Source: Bacteroidia bacterium (GTDB lineage: Bacteria > Bacteroidota > Bacteroidia > J057 > JADKCL01). From it: a DNA stretch of 64,000 bases. A program made the position numbers and the translations under genes. Shown here piece by piece: positions 23,983 through 34,762 of this stretch. Below the pieces are notes generated by a model. It was not told the origin of the DNA, ran no database searches, and saw nothing but the letters and a program-made list of their open reading frames with translations. Each line of letters starts with the position of its first letter. Positions within the stretch are counted from its first letter, which is position 1. The stretch spans positions 1 through 64,000 of the forward strand of contig JACJYV010000002.1 in assembly GCA_020635905.1 (NCBI GenBank). Reading direction: 5' to 3'.

Positions 23983-26900
23983 TTACTGGAGGGTAAACCT
24001 GATCCTGAATCCCACACTGGTAAAGGAGGTGGGGAAGGAAGTTGAAATGTAGGGACGGTTCACGTTTTGCTCCAGGAACAACATGACGTTCATGCGCTGA
24101 TTCACCGTGTAATCGATGGTTGGCTTCAGAATGAAGGTGAAGTTACCTCCGTTCAGACCCTGGGTTTCTTGAGAATCCAGCTTGCGGTTACGGGTTTTGC
24201 GGTCGCGAATGGTCATTTCCAGACGTGCATTCAGGCTGTTTTTCAGGTTGATGTCGCGGCCAAACAGATGGAGGGTCTTGTTGAGCTTGTCTTTGCGCCA
24301 GGTCAGAGACAGGGTCACGTCCTGGGTGCGGGTCTCATTCAACTGGGCGCTCACCAGGTTGAAATTGAGGTTACGGGAAGTTTTGTAATCAAATCCTGTG
24401 CTCAATCCGTTATTCCAGGTCATGTTTACCCCCACCAACGGAGCAAAGCTTTCCGTGATGCTGATGGTCTGAATGATATTCTGAGATTGGTAGTTCCAGA
24501 CATCAATGGTCGTATCCGGGCTCAGGAGGTAATTTTTCTCCAGGGTGTAGCGCTGGTTGCCGACTTCTGAAAATTCCTGGAATTTGAGGTTGGAGGAATA
24601 ACTTCCCACTGAGTAAGAGCCGCGGTAAGCGTGCTTGAGGGTGATCTGGTTAAATACTTTTTTCAGGCCGGGCAGGTTCTGTAATCCGTTCCAGTTTACC
24701 TGCCAGTTGGGCAGCGGCAAGGCCGGGAAGGCGGTCAGGCCGATACTGGAAGCCTTTCCTGGCCCATAGGCTGCAAGGAAGGCAGGAATCAGTACATCCT
24801 GGGAAGATCCTGTGTAGCCATTGCGGTAAATGCTGTTTACCAGGGTATTGGAAGCATTGATTTCGGGGTCAACAATCCCGTCTGCATCCTGGCGTGCTCC
24901 CAGACGATTGGAGATCACACTGCGATTATTGCTGAATTCCTGCCAGGCTTTGGAGAAGGGGTCATCCACTTTATTGGGTTCAAAAGCAGTTCCCATAAAA
25001 ATGTAGGAAATCTGATACTGACCCGTCAGCAGCTGGTTGTCCATCACGTGGTGGGAAGTGGTATCGTCAAAGCGAATGAGACTGTTGTAATTCTCTGACC
25101 TGGATTTATTGACGTTCAGGTCAATTTTCAGGTTTTTGAACAGGGTCATAGAGGTGCGGCCGGTCAGCTGCTCATTCATGGTTTGGGCAAATGAGGCCGA
25201 AAGTCTGGGATCTCGGGAGAGCCAGCCCTGGTTGGTGCCGCGGTCGAGGAGCACATTTCGGTCAACCTGCCAACCCGCCAGAAAGTCGTACCCAGGTGGA
25301 ATAATGGTTGATTTGAAAAAGCTGTCCGTGGAGGCAGTACCCGGGTCCACATAATAATAGTGGTTAAAATCCATCCCAAAGTTGTCCGTATTGGGCAGAT
25401 AACCAGGAAGGAGGGTACTGTTGGTCAGGTTGTAGGTCAGGTCCACGTTTTTGACGCTGGCAATGATATTGACCAGTTCCTTGCCTGCCAGTTTGAGGAA
25501 GTAAAAAGGATCTGCCTTGGTGGTATCAGATTCTTCCTTTTCATTTTTAACCGTAGGTTTGGGCTTGGTGGCCGGCGTGTTACGCCGCCCGCCTTGCTGG
25601 CCCGCATCCACCCAGTTTTTCACCCCGGGAATCAGGCTGTAGAAGTTGTTCATGTTCAACCTTACGTTACCCTGAATACCCCGCTGGTTGCCCAGGGTGT
25701 TCCCGATGGTTGGCAGGTTGTCGGGTGCGGCCGTCCAGTTCATGGAGCCGTTATAATTCACGGTACCACTGATCCATTTGGTGAATTTCCACTGGTCGAA
25801 GGGCAACACATAATTCACGGTGAGCGAATGGTTGTAGGTCGTGGTACGACCCATGTTGATCAGGTGATCCTTTCCATTCTGGTACAACCCCCTGAAATTA
25901 CCCAGGGTATCAAACTTGTGGCTCAGACTGCGGCGTCCAAAGCTCAGCAGGTTGTCCCAGATGGAGTCGTTATTGGCTACCCGCAGGTTGCCATTGGGCA
26001 GAATGGTATCCCGCACATAAATATCCCGCAGAGGTTCATCCACCCGCCCTGTGTTGGAGGCGTTGAAGTTGAAGCTCAGACTCTTGGTCAAATCCCAACG
26101 CAGGCGGTAATTGCGGTTGATGATGAAATTGCGGAAATAATTGGTCGCCAGCGGCTTCTGTCCGGGTGCAGGTGAACGGTAATTATTCTCTTCAAAACTA
26201 CGGTTGCCGCTGATGTCCATGGACAAAGATTTGGGCCCCAGGTAGAAGTTAAAGGAAGAAATGGGATTCTTGGCTTTCCACTTTTTGAAGGGCTGAATCA
26301 ACTTGGGTTTGAAGTTGTAACTGTACTGGATAGAGGCCCTGTGATTAACCTGATACCTTGACTCGATCTGGTAATCACGGGAGAAAACCTCACTCACAGA
26401 GAAGCTCACGGCAAAGTTTTCCACGTCCCAGAAGCGGGGTTGACGGGGCTTATTATCTTTTTTCTTGTCTTCCGTGCCTTTACTTCCCTCCTCTTTGGGC
26501 GGACCTGGACGGTTGGTATTGGCACCAGGTTTGGCCTGCACCCGGGTTTTGCGAATGTTATTGAGGGAAATACTGCGGTTACGCTGGTAGGTTTGCAGGG
26601 ATTGTTTTACTGAGTCGCGGTCCCCGTTATTCTCGTTGAAGAGGGTCAGGTAATCGTTTTTCAGCACGTCCGTTTCCTGGGGATTGAACTGGGGATTCAC
26701 CACCCGCTCGCCATAGGTTGCATATACAGGCAATTCAATACCCCATTTCGTGGGAAAGAATTTACCCATATTCAGGTTGGCGGATACGTCGTACTGGTCC
26801 ACAAATTCGCGGCTGCGGGCATTGATGCGCTGCTCCAGTCCGCCAAAGCCAGGAGTACGGTGCAGGCCTGAGGCAGAGATGTTACCCAGATCGGCCAGTT

Positions 26901-29900
26901 TGATGTTGACCCTGGCAGTTGCCGCCATCCCTGCTTTTTCGTTAAAATCAACCACCCGCAACTCGTTGACCCAGGTTTCCACGCAAATGGGTCCGTTGCC
27001 ATCGTCGGGGTTACGCAAGCCCACCATCATGGTGCGCACTTCGCTCAGTTTGGGCGTCCCCCGTACATATATTTTATGGCCGGGACGGCTTACTTCCTGT
27101 CCTGAGTTGATGTAATCCTGGAGAATCACGTCCAGTTCCTCACCCCAGCGGGCGGTCACAATCTCAGGTTTTCCCTGGTCCACGCTTTGCTTGGTGCGGG
27201 CGCTTTTGGCCAGGTTGAGCCAGTCCATCACCAAGTCAATCTGGTTCTCCTGCAGCCACACATCCGTGTTGATGGTGGATCCATAGATTCCTGCATCAGG
27301 AGGAGTCAGGGGAATTTCGTACTCGTAGTAGTTTTCATTATTGTCCGTCCCCAGACGAATGAAGAAGGATGCATCTCCTTTGTTCTGGAAGTTGGAGGTG
27401 ATGGCATCATCAGGATCGCCTGGCTCAGCGTGCACCCACAGTTTCACCCGCTTATAGGAGCGCAAGTCAAATCGCTGGGGCAGCAACTTGTAAGCGGCCC
27501 GGGCATCTCCATCCTGCAGGTAGCATGATTTGAGCACCATGGCCTGCTCGTTTTGCAGTACGCCCTGCTGCTGGATACCACCCACGATCTGCTGGCGCAG
27601 TACGTTCGGGGGAACCACGTATGGGAAGGGAGATTTCTCGCTGTTTTCCTCAATGTTCACTGTTCCAATCTGGAAGCTGGTGAGGGGATCATTGGGGCCG
27701 CCATTGATGATCTCGTCTTCTTTGCCCAGGTAATCTTTATAAGTCCTCCAGCTGGTGGACACGAGTTGCAGTTTTCCAAAACGCAGGATTACATCATCCT
27801 CAAACCCGGTCAGGTACATCCTGACGAAGTCAATGGATTTGAAGTTGGTGATGTTGTTGATGGAGGTACCTGAGGAAAGTGGAATCCTGAACTGATACCA
27901 GGAAACTTTTTCCTTGCTCTTATTGGGCAATTCCACTTCAGCCACCCGCTTGTCCACCGCAAATCCTGACAGGTTTTCGAGTTCGCTTTTGCTGAGTTTG
28001 ATGCGGTATTCCCAGTAACGCTCCGTTTTGTTAAGGGTCAGGTCACCGTTAAGGTCTTCTGTATCGGGGTTAGCCGAGCCCTGGGTGGAATATCCGTTCT
28101 GGCTGGCCTCATTACCCGCAGGCGTGTTGCCTTCCGTGCCGTTGACATTGAGGTAGCGCTCCAGAATGCCCGCCTGTACGGCGTCATAGTCATCGCCCCT
28201 GAAATATTTATAGTTGTCGTTTGAAGGGTCAGCGGCCACACTGGCAAAGGCATTGGCCGTAATTACGTTCTGCAGTGAATCCAAAAAATCCTTGAAGAAA
28301 GCGGGTTCGTCCTCGTCCCTGACCCCGTCAAGACCTGCATCCTGGTAGGAACGGGCTTCCACGTCGTTGCTGAAAGCTGGCGTGGTGGGAGGAGTTTTGG
28401 GTACAATACCCCAATCTGTGGTATCCGTGGTAGAGTAGTCCCCTTTTTCAGGAAGTCCGTTTTCCACCGCGCGGCCACCATCAGGCAGTACGTCCTCACT
28501 GACCTTTCCCAGGTTGATAAACAGTTCCCCGTCGTTGCTGGGATTATCAATGAAGGGATCAAGCAGCCAGAATTCAAGGAATTCGTAGTTGCTGGCCTCA
28601 AAGTCCGTGCTGGCATTGGTTTTACGCATGATCCCGGCCCAGTTCTCATCAGGACGTTTCATGAGCCCGTTTTGCTTGAGCTTGGAGGGATCAGTTACGT
28701 AGTTATAAGGTCCACGCTGGGTGGGAATGTAGTGCAAATCGAGGGTGCGCAGCAGGTTATCGCCTACCACCACGTCTTTTTTCGGGAAAATTTCCTGGGG
28801 ACCTACCTGGCGGGTGTAGTGGTTGCTCAGGTCATCGTCGGGAAAATCAGCCACTGTGTTGCCATAGTAGAAGTTGGGATCAATGCTGTACCAGGCAAGT
28901 TTCGCACGGGAAAATCCACTTGAGCGTGTATTGGCATACACCAGCGACGGATCGTAAAGGTCGTTATTTCCGTTATTTCCGGGGAAAGAAGCCAGGAACC
29001 AGGTCCTGTTTCCAGAGAGGTCAAAAGGAGTTTTGGCGCTCTCAAAGTCGTCCAGATAAGCAATTCCCTCCTCCACATTGCCATTTTCGTCTTTCACCGC
29101 GATGGAATTGGGGTGGCCGGGCAGCAGACCTGCCACTTCGCCCGCTCCTGTGATGCTGGAAATTTCCTTGGTCTGAATAAGTGGCAGCTTGTCCACCCAC
29201 TTGGTCAGCAGGTTGGATTCCTTGCGCAACACCACGTCTGCACCCACAATGGTATTGGAAATGGGCTCATCCCCAATGTTGATTTTGTTGGTAAGGGGAC
29301 GTTCATTGAGGTGAAGCACGGTGGCTCCCAACTGAATGTCTTTGTTGAAGTTGAAGTCAAAACGGGTACCCACCAGGGTTTTGGACTGGATACCAAAGAG
29401 GGTATTGGTTTCAAAGGTTACCCTGATCTGCTGACCAGAGGTCAGCAGACCCTGATTCAGAATTTTGACCCGCCCGATCTGGTAATCCACCTGATAATCT
29501 GTTCCTTCCTGCAGGGTCATCCCGTTGGCAGTTACCACCACTGAACCCTGGGTGATGTTGAGGGCATTGAGTGAAATGTCTGAACTGCTGGCAGATTTAT
29601 AGGATCCCTTGAATACGTAGCGGTCCACATCCTGGTGCAGTTGCTGCGCATCCATTTTGGTTTTGCGATAGAGTTGGGGGAAGGCGTAAGTGGCAGAATC
29701 TTCGGCCCCGCCTCCCATTTTCTTCACCAGAAAATCCCCAAAGGGCTCAATGACCGGGAAAATAATCATTCCCTTGTCGGCCATGATGGTCACGCCTTCA
29801 ATAAAGTCAAATTTGTTGTCGGGGCTGGGGGTGCTGTTATTGGTGAGTTTGTCCACGTTGAACACCTGAAGCAGGGGCACATCTTTGATGGGCGAACCTG

Positions 29901-31620
29901 GCAATACCGTACGGTCACCTGCGCTGGTGGGCGACTGGTAGTAAATCTGGAAGTCGAAATTATCCGGACGCAACCCAAAACCGCCAATGTTGTAGATGTT
30001 TTTCATCATCAGGTCCCAACCCGGGTAGGCCACTCCATTATAGGTAGGCTGCACGGAGGACGGCTTCAGCATTTTGAGATAAAGCAATTCGTTTTGCTCC
30101 ACGGGCTTGTCCTGTGAAAATTCACCCACCTGGAAAGTCTGACCATTTACCATATACTGGTAGGCCACAAACAGCACCTGGTTGGGTTGCAACTGCGAGT
30201 TGAGAGAGATATATCCCAACTGTGGGTGGAAGGTGTAATCCTGACCCTGCTGCAGCATGCGCATGTTTTCCACTTTCTCGTAGTCCACCCCGTTCACCAT
30301 GCCCAAACCATTGATGGAATCCCCGAGGAAGGCATCAATTTTGGACTTTTTCCGTACGTTGGGATCGGTCGTCAGCAGCTGATAGAGGGTGTTGACGTCG
30401 TTGTCGGGGTAATAGGGGGACTTGGCGCTGTTTTGAAATTTGGGATTGAATACGTTTCCAATTCCTTTATCAGGAGTCTTTTGCAATTCCTGTTCACCCA
30501 AATCCAGAAAGCCCACTGCGTTACGGTTGTTGACGATGGAAGCGTTATTGGAGTTGGTCTGCCAGACTTCAATACGGGTGATTCTGTAGCCTGAATTGAT
30601 GTTGGAAAGGTTTTCCAGGGCATAATCGTAACGGCTGCGGAAATGGTGAGCCATAAAAAAGTGACGGTTGTCGTCGTAGTCGTCGGCCCTTTTTTCGTAA
30701 TCTGTAACCTGCGATCCACCTTCTACGTTTACAGATTGAGTCTTACCTTTCTGTTGTGAGGCGATGGCCGTCACGAGCACGGGACCAAATTTCATGGCGA
30801 CTTTGATCCCAAACAGGTTTTGTCCACCCTGAATCAGCGATCCTTTCAGGGGAAGGCTCACATTACCTGCTTCAATGGTCTGCAGAATCTCGTCTTCAGA
30901 GCCATTATGCTGGATTTTGAACTGGTTTTCAAAGTCAAAGGTGGCTTCTGTATCCCAGTTGGCATTGAGGCGCAGTTTATTCCCGATTTTTCCCACTACG
31001 TTCAACTGGATCTGCTGATCAAAGTTGAAGTTGGCGGTACGTTGCTGACGCAGAGGCAACGAAGGGTTTTTCATGCGGTTCATGTCCATGGAGAATTCCA
31101 GCAAAGCCGTTCCATTGGGACGAATTTCCACCGCGCCACCTCCAAATATATCGTTCAGTTTGGGATCGTTTACAGGTATGGTGAAGCCCAGACCTGCAGG
31201 TTTGCCATCGTCATTGGTATTTCCCTGCTTGGTTTTCCAGTAATCTTTCATGCCCTGCTGGCGGCGAATTTCCATGTAATCTTCCATGGAAAGGTATGAC
31301 GGGGGTTTTACATCAATTCCGCCCACCTGCTCGTGGATGTTGAAGCCGTCGCTGTCGTCATCCAGGTCATAAATGGTTTGGTAATTGGAAGGGGGATTCA
31401 GTTGAAATGTGCCTCCACCCTGGGTGGCGGGATCTCCTGCTCCCGGATTGTGCCCTGGGGGCGAATCCACAGGATAGACGGGATTGAGGAAGGAAAGGGC
31501 AGTCGAATCCGTACGGGAGTTCGTTTTCTTCACAGGCTTTTTTCCCATGAAGGAGTCTGTCTTCATCACGAAGAGGGATGAGAACAAGGAAACGATTATG
31601 GCTATTGCGTAGTTAGACAA
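23983..31620 (-). CDS. sprA: SprA/Sov, T9SS outer-membrane translocon protein
   Basis: SprA (Sov in Porphyromonas) is the giant outer-membrane channel of the type IX secretion system. The 2545-residue product has the family size and features: a signal-like start, the early TFQLNPPSNYQTIYDLDDDS region, the repeated barrel strands, and the final RIRFTLQ ending. Domain hallmarks include GLGFTIPVNDPKLNDIFGG and VKWMNDP-like segments replaced here by KLRLNANWDTEATFDFEN. Translation starts at a TTG (31620); the first ATG, 18 codons in, would remove most of the signal peptide. The -7 element TAAATTTG at 31652-31659 gives a leader of about 25 nt. ruvA and maeB lie upstream in the same direction; a terminator follows. 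Confidence 0.97.
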   Translation of the reverse strand: MSNYAIAIIVSLFSSLFVMKTDSFMGKKPVKKTNSRTDSTALSFLNPVYPVDSPPGHNPGAGDPATQGGGTFQLNPPSNYQTIYDLDDDSDGFNIHEQVGGIDVKPPSYLSMEDYMEIRRQQGMKDYWKTKQGNTNDDGKPAGLGFTIPVNDPKLNDIFGGGAVEIRPNGTALLEFSMDMNRMKNPSLPLRQQRTANFNFDQQIQLNVVGKIGNKLRLNANWDTEATFDFENQFKIQHNGSEDEILQTIEAGNVSLPLKGSLIQGGQNLFGIKVAMKFGPVLVTAIASQQKGKTQSVNVEGGSQVTDYEKRADDYDDNRHFFMAHHFRSRYDYALENLSNINSGYRITRIEVWQTNSNNASIVNNRNAVGFLDLGEQELQKTPDKGIGNVFNPKFQNSAKSPYYPDNDVNTLYQLLTTDPNVRKKSKIDAFLGDSINGLGMVNGVDYEKVENMRMLQQGQDYTFHPQLGYISLNSQLQPNQVLFVAYQYMVNGQTFQVGEFSQDKPVEQNELLYLKMLKPSSVQPTYNGVAYPGWDLMMKNIYNIGGFGLRPDNFDFQIYYQSPTSAGDRTVLPGSPIKDVPLLQVFNVDKLTNNSTPSPDNKFDFIEGVTIMADKGMIIFPVIEPFGDFLVKKMGGGAEDSATYAFPQLYRKTKMDAQQLHQDVDRYVFKGSYKSASSSDISLNALNITQGSVVVTANGMTLQEGTDYQVDYQIGRVKILNQGLLTSGQQIRVTFETNTLFGIQSKTLVGTRFDFNFNKDIQLGATVLHLNERPLTNKINIGDEPISNTIVGADVVLRKESNLLTKWVDKLPLIQTKEISSITGAGEVAGLLPGHPNSIAVKDENGNVEEGIAYLDDFESAKTPFDLSGNRTWFLASFPGNNGNNDLYDPSLVYANTRSSGFSRAKLAWYSIDPNFYYGNTVADFPDDDLSNHYTRQVGPQEIFPKKDVVVGDNLLRTLDLHYIPTQRGPYNYVTDPSKLKQNGLMKRPDENWAGIMRKTNASTDFEASNYEFLEFWLLDPFIDNPSNDGELFINLGKVSEDVLPDGGRAVENGLPEKGDYSTTDTTDWGIVPKTPPTTPAFSNDVEARSYQDAGLDGVRDEDEPAFFKDFLDSLQNVITANAFASVAADPSNDNYKYFRGDDYDAVQAGILERYLNVNGTEGNTPAGNEASQNGYSTQGSANPDTEDLNGDLTLNKTERYWEYRIKLSKSELENLSGFAVDKRVAEVELPNKSKEKVSWYQFRIPLSSGTSINNITNFKSIDFVRMYLTGFEDDVILRFGKLQLVSTSWRTYKDYLGKEDEIINGGPNDPLTSFQIGTVNIEENSEKSPFPYVVPPNVLRQQIVGGIQQQGVLQNEQAMVLKSCYLQDGDARAAYKLLPQRFDLRSYKRVKLWVHAEPGDPDDAITSNFQNKGDASFFIRLGTDNNENYYEYEIPLTPPDAGIYGSTINTDVWLQENQIDLVMDWLNLAKSARTKQSVDQGKPEIVTARWGEELDVILQDYINSGQEVSRPGHKIYVRGTPKLSEVRTMMVGLRNPDDGNGPICVETWVNELRVVDFNEKAGMAATARVNIKLADLGNISASGLHRTPGFGGLEQRINARSREFVDQYDVSANLNMGKFFPTKWGIELPVYATYGERVVNPQFNPQETDVLKNDYLTLFNENNGDRDSVKQSLQTYQRNRSISLNNIRKTRVQAKPGANTNRPGPPKEEGSKGTEDKKKDNKPRQPRFWDVENFAVSFSVSEVFSRDYQIESRYQVNHRASIQYSYNFKPKLIQPFKKWKAKNPISSFNFYLGPKSLSMDISGNRSFEENNYRSPAPGQKPLATNYFRNFIINRNYRLRWDLTKSLSFNFNASNTGRVDEPLRDIYVRDTILPNGNLRVANNDSIWDNLLSFGRRSLSHKFDTLGNFRGLYQNGKDHLINMGRTTTYNHSLTVNYVLPFDQWKFTKWISGTVNYNGSMNWTAAPDNLPTIGNTLGNQRGIQGNVRLNMNNFYSLIPGVKNWVDAGQQGGRRNTPATKPKPTVKNEKEESDTTKADPFYFLKLAGKELVNIIASVKNVDLTYNLTNSTLLPGYLPNTDNFGMDFNHYYYVDPGTASTDSFFKSTIIPPGYDFLAGWQVDRNVLLDRGTNQGWLSRDPRLSASFAQTMNEQLTGRTSMTLFKNLKIDLNVNKSRSENYNSLIRFDDTTSHHVMDNQLLTGQYQISYIFMGTAFEPNKVDDPFSKAWQEFSNNRSVISNRLGARQDADGIVDPEINASNTLVNSIYRNGYTGSSQDVLIPAFLAAYGPGKASSIGLTAFPALPLPNWQVNWNGLQNLPGLKKVFNQITLKHAYRGSYSVGSYSSNLKFQEFSEVGNQRYTLEKNYLLSPDTTIDVWNYQSQNIIQTISITESFAPLVGVNMTWNNGLSTGFDYKTSRNLNFNLVSAQLNETRTQDVTLSLTWRKDKLNKTLHLFGRDINLKNSLNARLEMTIRDRKTRNRKLDSQETQGLNGGNFTFILKPTIDYTVNQRMNVMLFLEQNVNRPYISTSFPTSFTSVGFRIRFTLQ

Positions 31621-31651
31621 AACGAATTCTTTACCTTTAGTTTAAGGGGGC

Positions 31652-31659
31652 CAAATTTA
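31652..31659 (-). promoter_or_regulatory. -7 element of sprA
   Basis: TAAATTTG is a perfect -7 match 31 bp upstream of the TTG start. The -33 region is only a T-rich stretch. Confidence 0.5.
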
Positions 31660-31880
31660 GTTTAAAATGATGAAAAATGGCGGGTAAAGAATCTATTCGA
31701 TAGGCTGAATGAGTTGAATTGTCTTTTTTAATGAAGGATCAAATTTACATTGAATACAAATATAATCAAAGCCGCATAGACGCGAAAGGTAAAAAATACC
31801 ACCCTAACGGTCACTGTTTCGTGCATGGAAAATAAATTGCCCTAAACTAACGCTCGTCCGGGGATTTTATTGGAAACGGA

Positions 31881-32459
31881 TCAGTTGGAGCGGAGGGCCA
31901 GTTTGATGATCTGCTCGATAGTGACGCCATCGCCCTGCTCGCTCATGATCTTGTCCACCCGTTTTTCGCTGTCAGCTTTGCTAAACCCGAGGGCAATCAG
32001 CGCCTGCACGGATTCGAGGCGCAGGGGACCCATGGCGCTGCCCGACGTTTCGTCTGATTCCAGCTTGAGCTTTCCTTTGAGTTCGAGGATAATGCGGCCA
32101 GCAGTTTTGGCCCCAATGCCTTTGACCCGCTTGAGCAGACCCAGATCTTCCATTTGAATGGCTCTCTCCAGTTCCTGGGGGCTGATGCTCGACAGAATGG
32201 TCAGGGCCGTATTTCCCCCCACCCCGGAAATTGAAATCAGCTGGATAAACAGGTTTTTCTCAGCCAGGCTGGAAAATCCAAATAAGGTATGAGAATCCTC
32301 CTTGACCATGAAGTAGGTATGCAGCTTCACGGCTTCATTATTCCCGATTTTTGAATAGGTGTTCAGGGAAATTTTCACCTCGTACCCGATTCCTCCCACT
32401 TCAATGATGACAAAAGTGGGTTCTTTGTGGGCAAGTTTTCCGTTGAGATAGGCAATCAT
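31881..32459 (-). CDS. ruvA: Holliday junction branch migration protein RuvA
   Basis: RuvA binds four-way DNA junctions and loads RuvB for branch migration. The 192-residue product starts MIAYLNGKLAHKEPTFVIIEVGGIGYEV (domain I), has the double helix-hairpin-helix motif in SGVGGNTALTILSS and VKGIGAKTAGRIILELKGKL (domain II), and a flexible C-terminal domain III (EALIAL-like, ALGFSKADSEKRVDK). Its ATG overlaps the TGA of maeB by one base, so translation is likely coupled. Confidence 0.97.
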   Translation of the reverse strand: MIAYLNGKLAHKEPTFVIIEVGGIGYEVKISLNTYSKIGNNEAVKLHTYFMVKEDSHTLFGFSSLAEKNLFIQLISISGVGGNTALTILSSISPQELERAIQMEDLGLLKRVKGIGAKTAGRIILELKGKLKLESDETSGSAMGPLRLESVQALIALGFSKADSEKRVDKIMSEQGDGVTIEQIIKLALRSN

Positions 32460-34726
32460 CAGTCTTTGGGTTTGGTTTGAGCGTCCACCACGGCAATGGC
32501 GGTCATATTGACAATGTCCCGGACCGAACTGCCGAGAGACAGAATGTGAACGGGTTTTTTCATGCCCAGGACCACAGGTCCGATCAGTTCGGCATTGCCA
32601 AGCTCTTCCATGAGCTTGTAGGCAATGTTGCCGGCCATCAGGTTAGGGAAAATAAAGGTATTGGCTCCCTGGTCGGCCAGCTGGCTGAAACTGTAATTCT
32701 CTTTGAGAATGTCCTTGCGCAGGGCAATATCTGCCTGAATGTCGCCATCCACGATCAGGTTGGGGTAGCGATCCTGCAGTATGCGGGTTGCCTCGATAAT
32801 GGGCTCTGTATTCTGGTCAATATTGCTGCCAAAATTGGAGTAGGAGACCATGGCAATGCGCGGCACGATGTTCAGGGATTGAATGGCCTGGGCCGACAGA
32901 CGGGCAATTTCCACCAGGTCCTCCGCGGTTGGATTTTTATTGACGGTGGTGTCTGCAAAGAAGAATGGACCTTTATTGGTTTTGAGAATGTGCATGCCTG
33001 CCACCAGTTTCGCCCCTTTCTGGCGCCCGATCACCTGCAGCGCCGGGCGGATACAGGTGGGATAGTTTTTGGTCAGTCCCGAGATAAAGGCATCTGCCAC
33101 CCCAACTTCCGTCATCATGATTCCAAAATAGTTGCGGTCGCGCATCAGTTTGATGGAATCGTGGAGGGTAAGGCCCTTGCGCTTGCGCTTTTCGTAGAGG
33201 TGACGTCCGTATAATTCGGCCTGAATGTCCTCTTTCAGCGGATCCACGATGGAAATGTCGCCCAGGTCAAGGTCATTTTCCTCAATCAGTTCGGCAATGC
33301 GCTTTTTATTTCCCAGCAATACTGGAGTGGCGATGCGTTCGTCGTGAATGATCTGGGCGGCTTTTAGTATTTTATAGGTGTCAGCATTGGCAAAAACCAC
33401 CCTTTTGGGATTTTTCTGGGCTTTCTGAATGATTCTGCGGGTCAGACCTTCATACAATCCCACCCGTTCCTGCAACTGAATTTCATATTCTGAAAAACTG
33501 GCAATGGGTTTGCGGGCCACCCCCGACTCCATCGCGGCCCGCGCTACTGCCACACTGATGCGGGTAATCAGGCGGGGGTCCATGGGTTTGGGAATGAGGT
33601 ATTCGCGCCCGAATTTGAGATTTCTTTCAGAGTAAGCAATGTTTACCTCCTCAGGAACTGGCTCATGAGCCAGTTCAGCCAAAGCCCGCGAAGCGGCCAC
33701 TTTCATGGCCTCATTGATTTCTGAGGCGCGAACGTCGAGGGCCCCGCGGAAAATGTAGGGAAAGCCTAACACATTATTGACCTGGTTGGCATAATCGCTG
33801 CGGCCTGTGGCCATGATCGCATCCTTGCGCACGGCGTGCACCAGTTCGGGCTTGATTTCAGGTTCGGGATTGGCCAGGGCCAGCACAATGGGATCGGGCG
33901 CCATTACTTTGATCAGTTCCTGCCCAATAATCCCCCCGGCTGACAGGCCCAAAAACACATCTGCATCAGTAAAAGCTTCCAGCAGAGTGATTTCTTTGTC
34001 TGCGGGATGGGCGTATTCCTTGCGATAAGGATCGAGGTCCTTGCGGCCCAGGTGAATGAAGCCATCCACATCAAACATGTAAATATTTTCGCGGCGGGCT
34101 CCCATTTCAAGGTACAGATTGCAACAGGAAAGTGCAGCTGCACCCGCCCCGCTGACCACGAATTTGGCGTTGGAAATTTTCTTTTTAGCCAGTTGCAGGG
34201 CATTGACCAGGGCCGCGGCAGAAATGATGGCCGTTCCGTGCTGGTCGTCGTGCATGATGGGAATATTCATCTCGGCCCGTAGCCTGCGCTCAATTTCAAA
34301 AGCCTCGGGCGCTTTGATGTCTTCCAGGTTGATGCCACCAAAGGTGGGCTCCAGGGCCTTGACCACCATGATAAATTCTTCCACAGTATTGGCGCTGATC
34401 TCTATGTCGAATACGTCAATTCCCGCAAATTTCTTGAAAAGCACTCCTTTGCCCTCCATCACGGGTTTGGCCGCTTCAGGGCCGATATTTCCCAGTCCCA
34501 GCACGGCTGTACCGTTGGTCAAAACGGCTACCAGGTTTCCTTTGATCGTGTAATCGTAAACAGCCTCTTTATTGGCGGCGATTTCCAGACAGGGATAGGC
34601 TACGCCCGGGCTGTAAGCAAGCGAAAGGTCTCTCTGGGTGGAAACGGGTTTGGACGATTCCACCCCGATTTTTCCTTTGGGGGCCCGGCTGTGATAACTG
34701 AGGGCATCCTCTTTGCGAATATTCAT
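32459..34726 (-). CDS. maeB: NADP-dependent malic enzyme with C-terminal phosphotransacetylase-like domain
   Basis: The enzyme oxidatively decarboxylates malate to pyruvate, making NADPH. The 755-residue length fits MaeB: an N-terminal malic domain with YSPGVAYPCLEIA and LTNGTAVLGLGNIGP, a NAD(P) domain with VVSGAGAAALSCC, and from about residue 430 a phosphotransacetylase-like domain (PKRVVFANADTYKILKAAQ, AKLVAGMHILKTNKGPFFFAD), which in characterised MaeB proteins is regulatory and does not transfer acetyl. It heads the maeB-ruvA pair. A -7 element at 34798-34805 predicts a leader of about 65 nt that contains a perfect 8-bp hairpin. Confidence 0.96.
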   Translation of the reverse strand: MNIRKEDALSYHSRAPKGKIGVESSKPVSTQRDLSLAYSPGVAYPCLEIAANKEAVYDYTIKGNLVAVLTNGTAVLGLGNIGPEAAKPVMEGKGVLFKKFAGIDVFDIEISANTVEEFIMVVKALEPTFGGINLEDIKAPEAFEIERRLRAEMNIPIMHDDQHGTAIISAAALVNALQLAKKKISNAKFVVSGAGAAALSCCNLYLEMGARRENIYMFDVDGFIHLGRKDLDPYRKEYAHPADKEITLLEAFTDADVFLGLSAGGIIGQELIKVMAPDPIVLALANPEPEIKPELVHAVRKDAIMATGRSDYANQVNNVLGFPYIFRGALDVRASEINEAMKVAASRALAELAHEPVPEEVNIAYSERNLKFGREYLIPKPMDPRLITRISVAVARAAMESGVARKPIASFSEYEIQLQERVGLYEGLTRRIIQKAQKNPKRVVFANADTYKILKAAQIIHDERIATPVLLGNKKRIAELIEENDLDLGDISIVDPLKEDIQAELYGRHLYEKRKRKGLTLHDSIKLMRDRNYFGIMMTEVGVADAFISGLTKNYPTCIRPALQVIGRQKGAKLVAGMHILKTNKGPFFFADTTVNKNPTAEDLVEIARLSAQAIQSLNIVPRIAMVSYSNFGSNIDQNTEPIIEATRILQDRYPNLIVDGDIQADIALRKDILKENYSFSQLADQGANTFIFPNLMAGNIAYKLMEELGNAELIGPVVLGMKKPVHILSLGSSVRDIVNMTAIAVVDAQTKPKD

Positions 34727-34762
34727 AAGTATTGCAACAGGTTGAGCAATTGGTGGGAGCGG

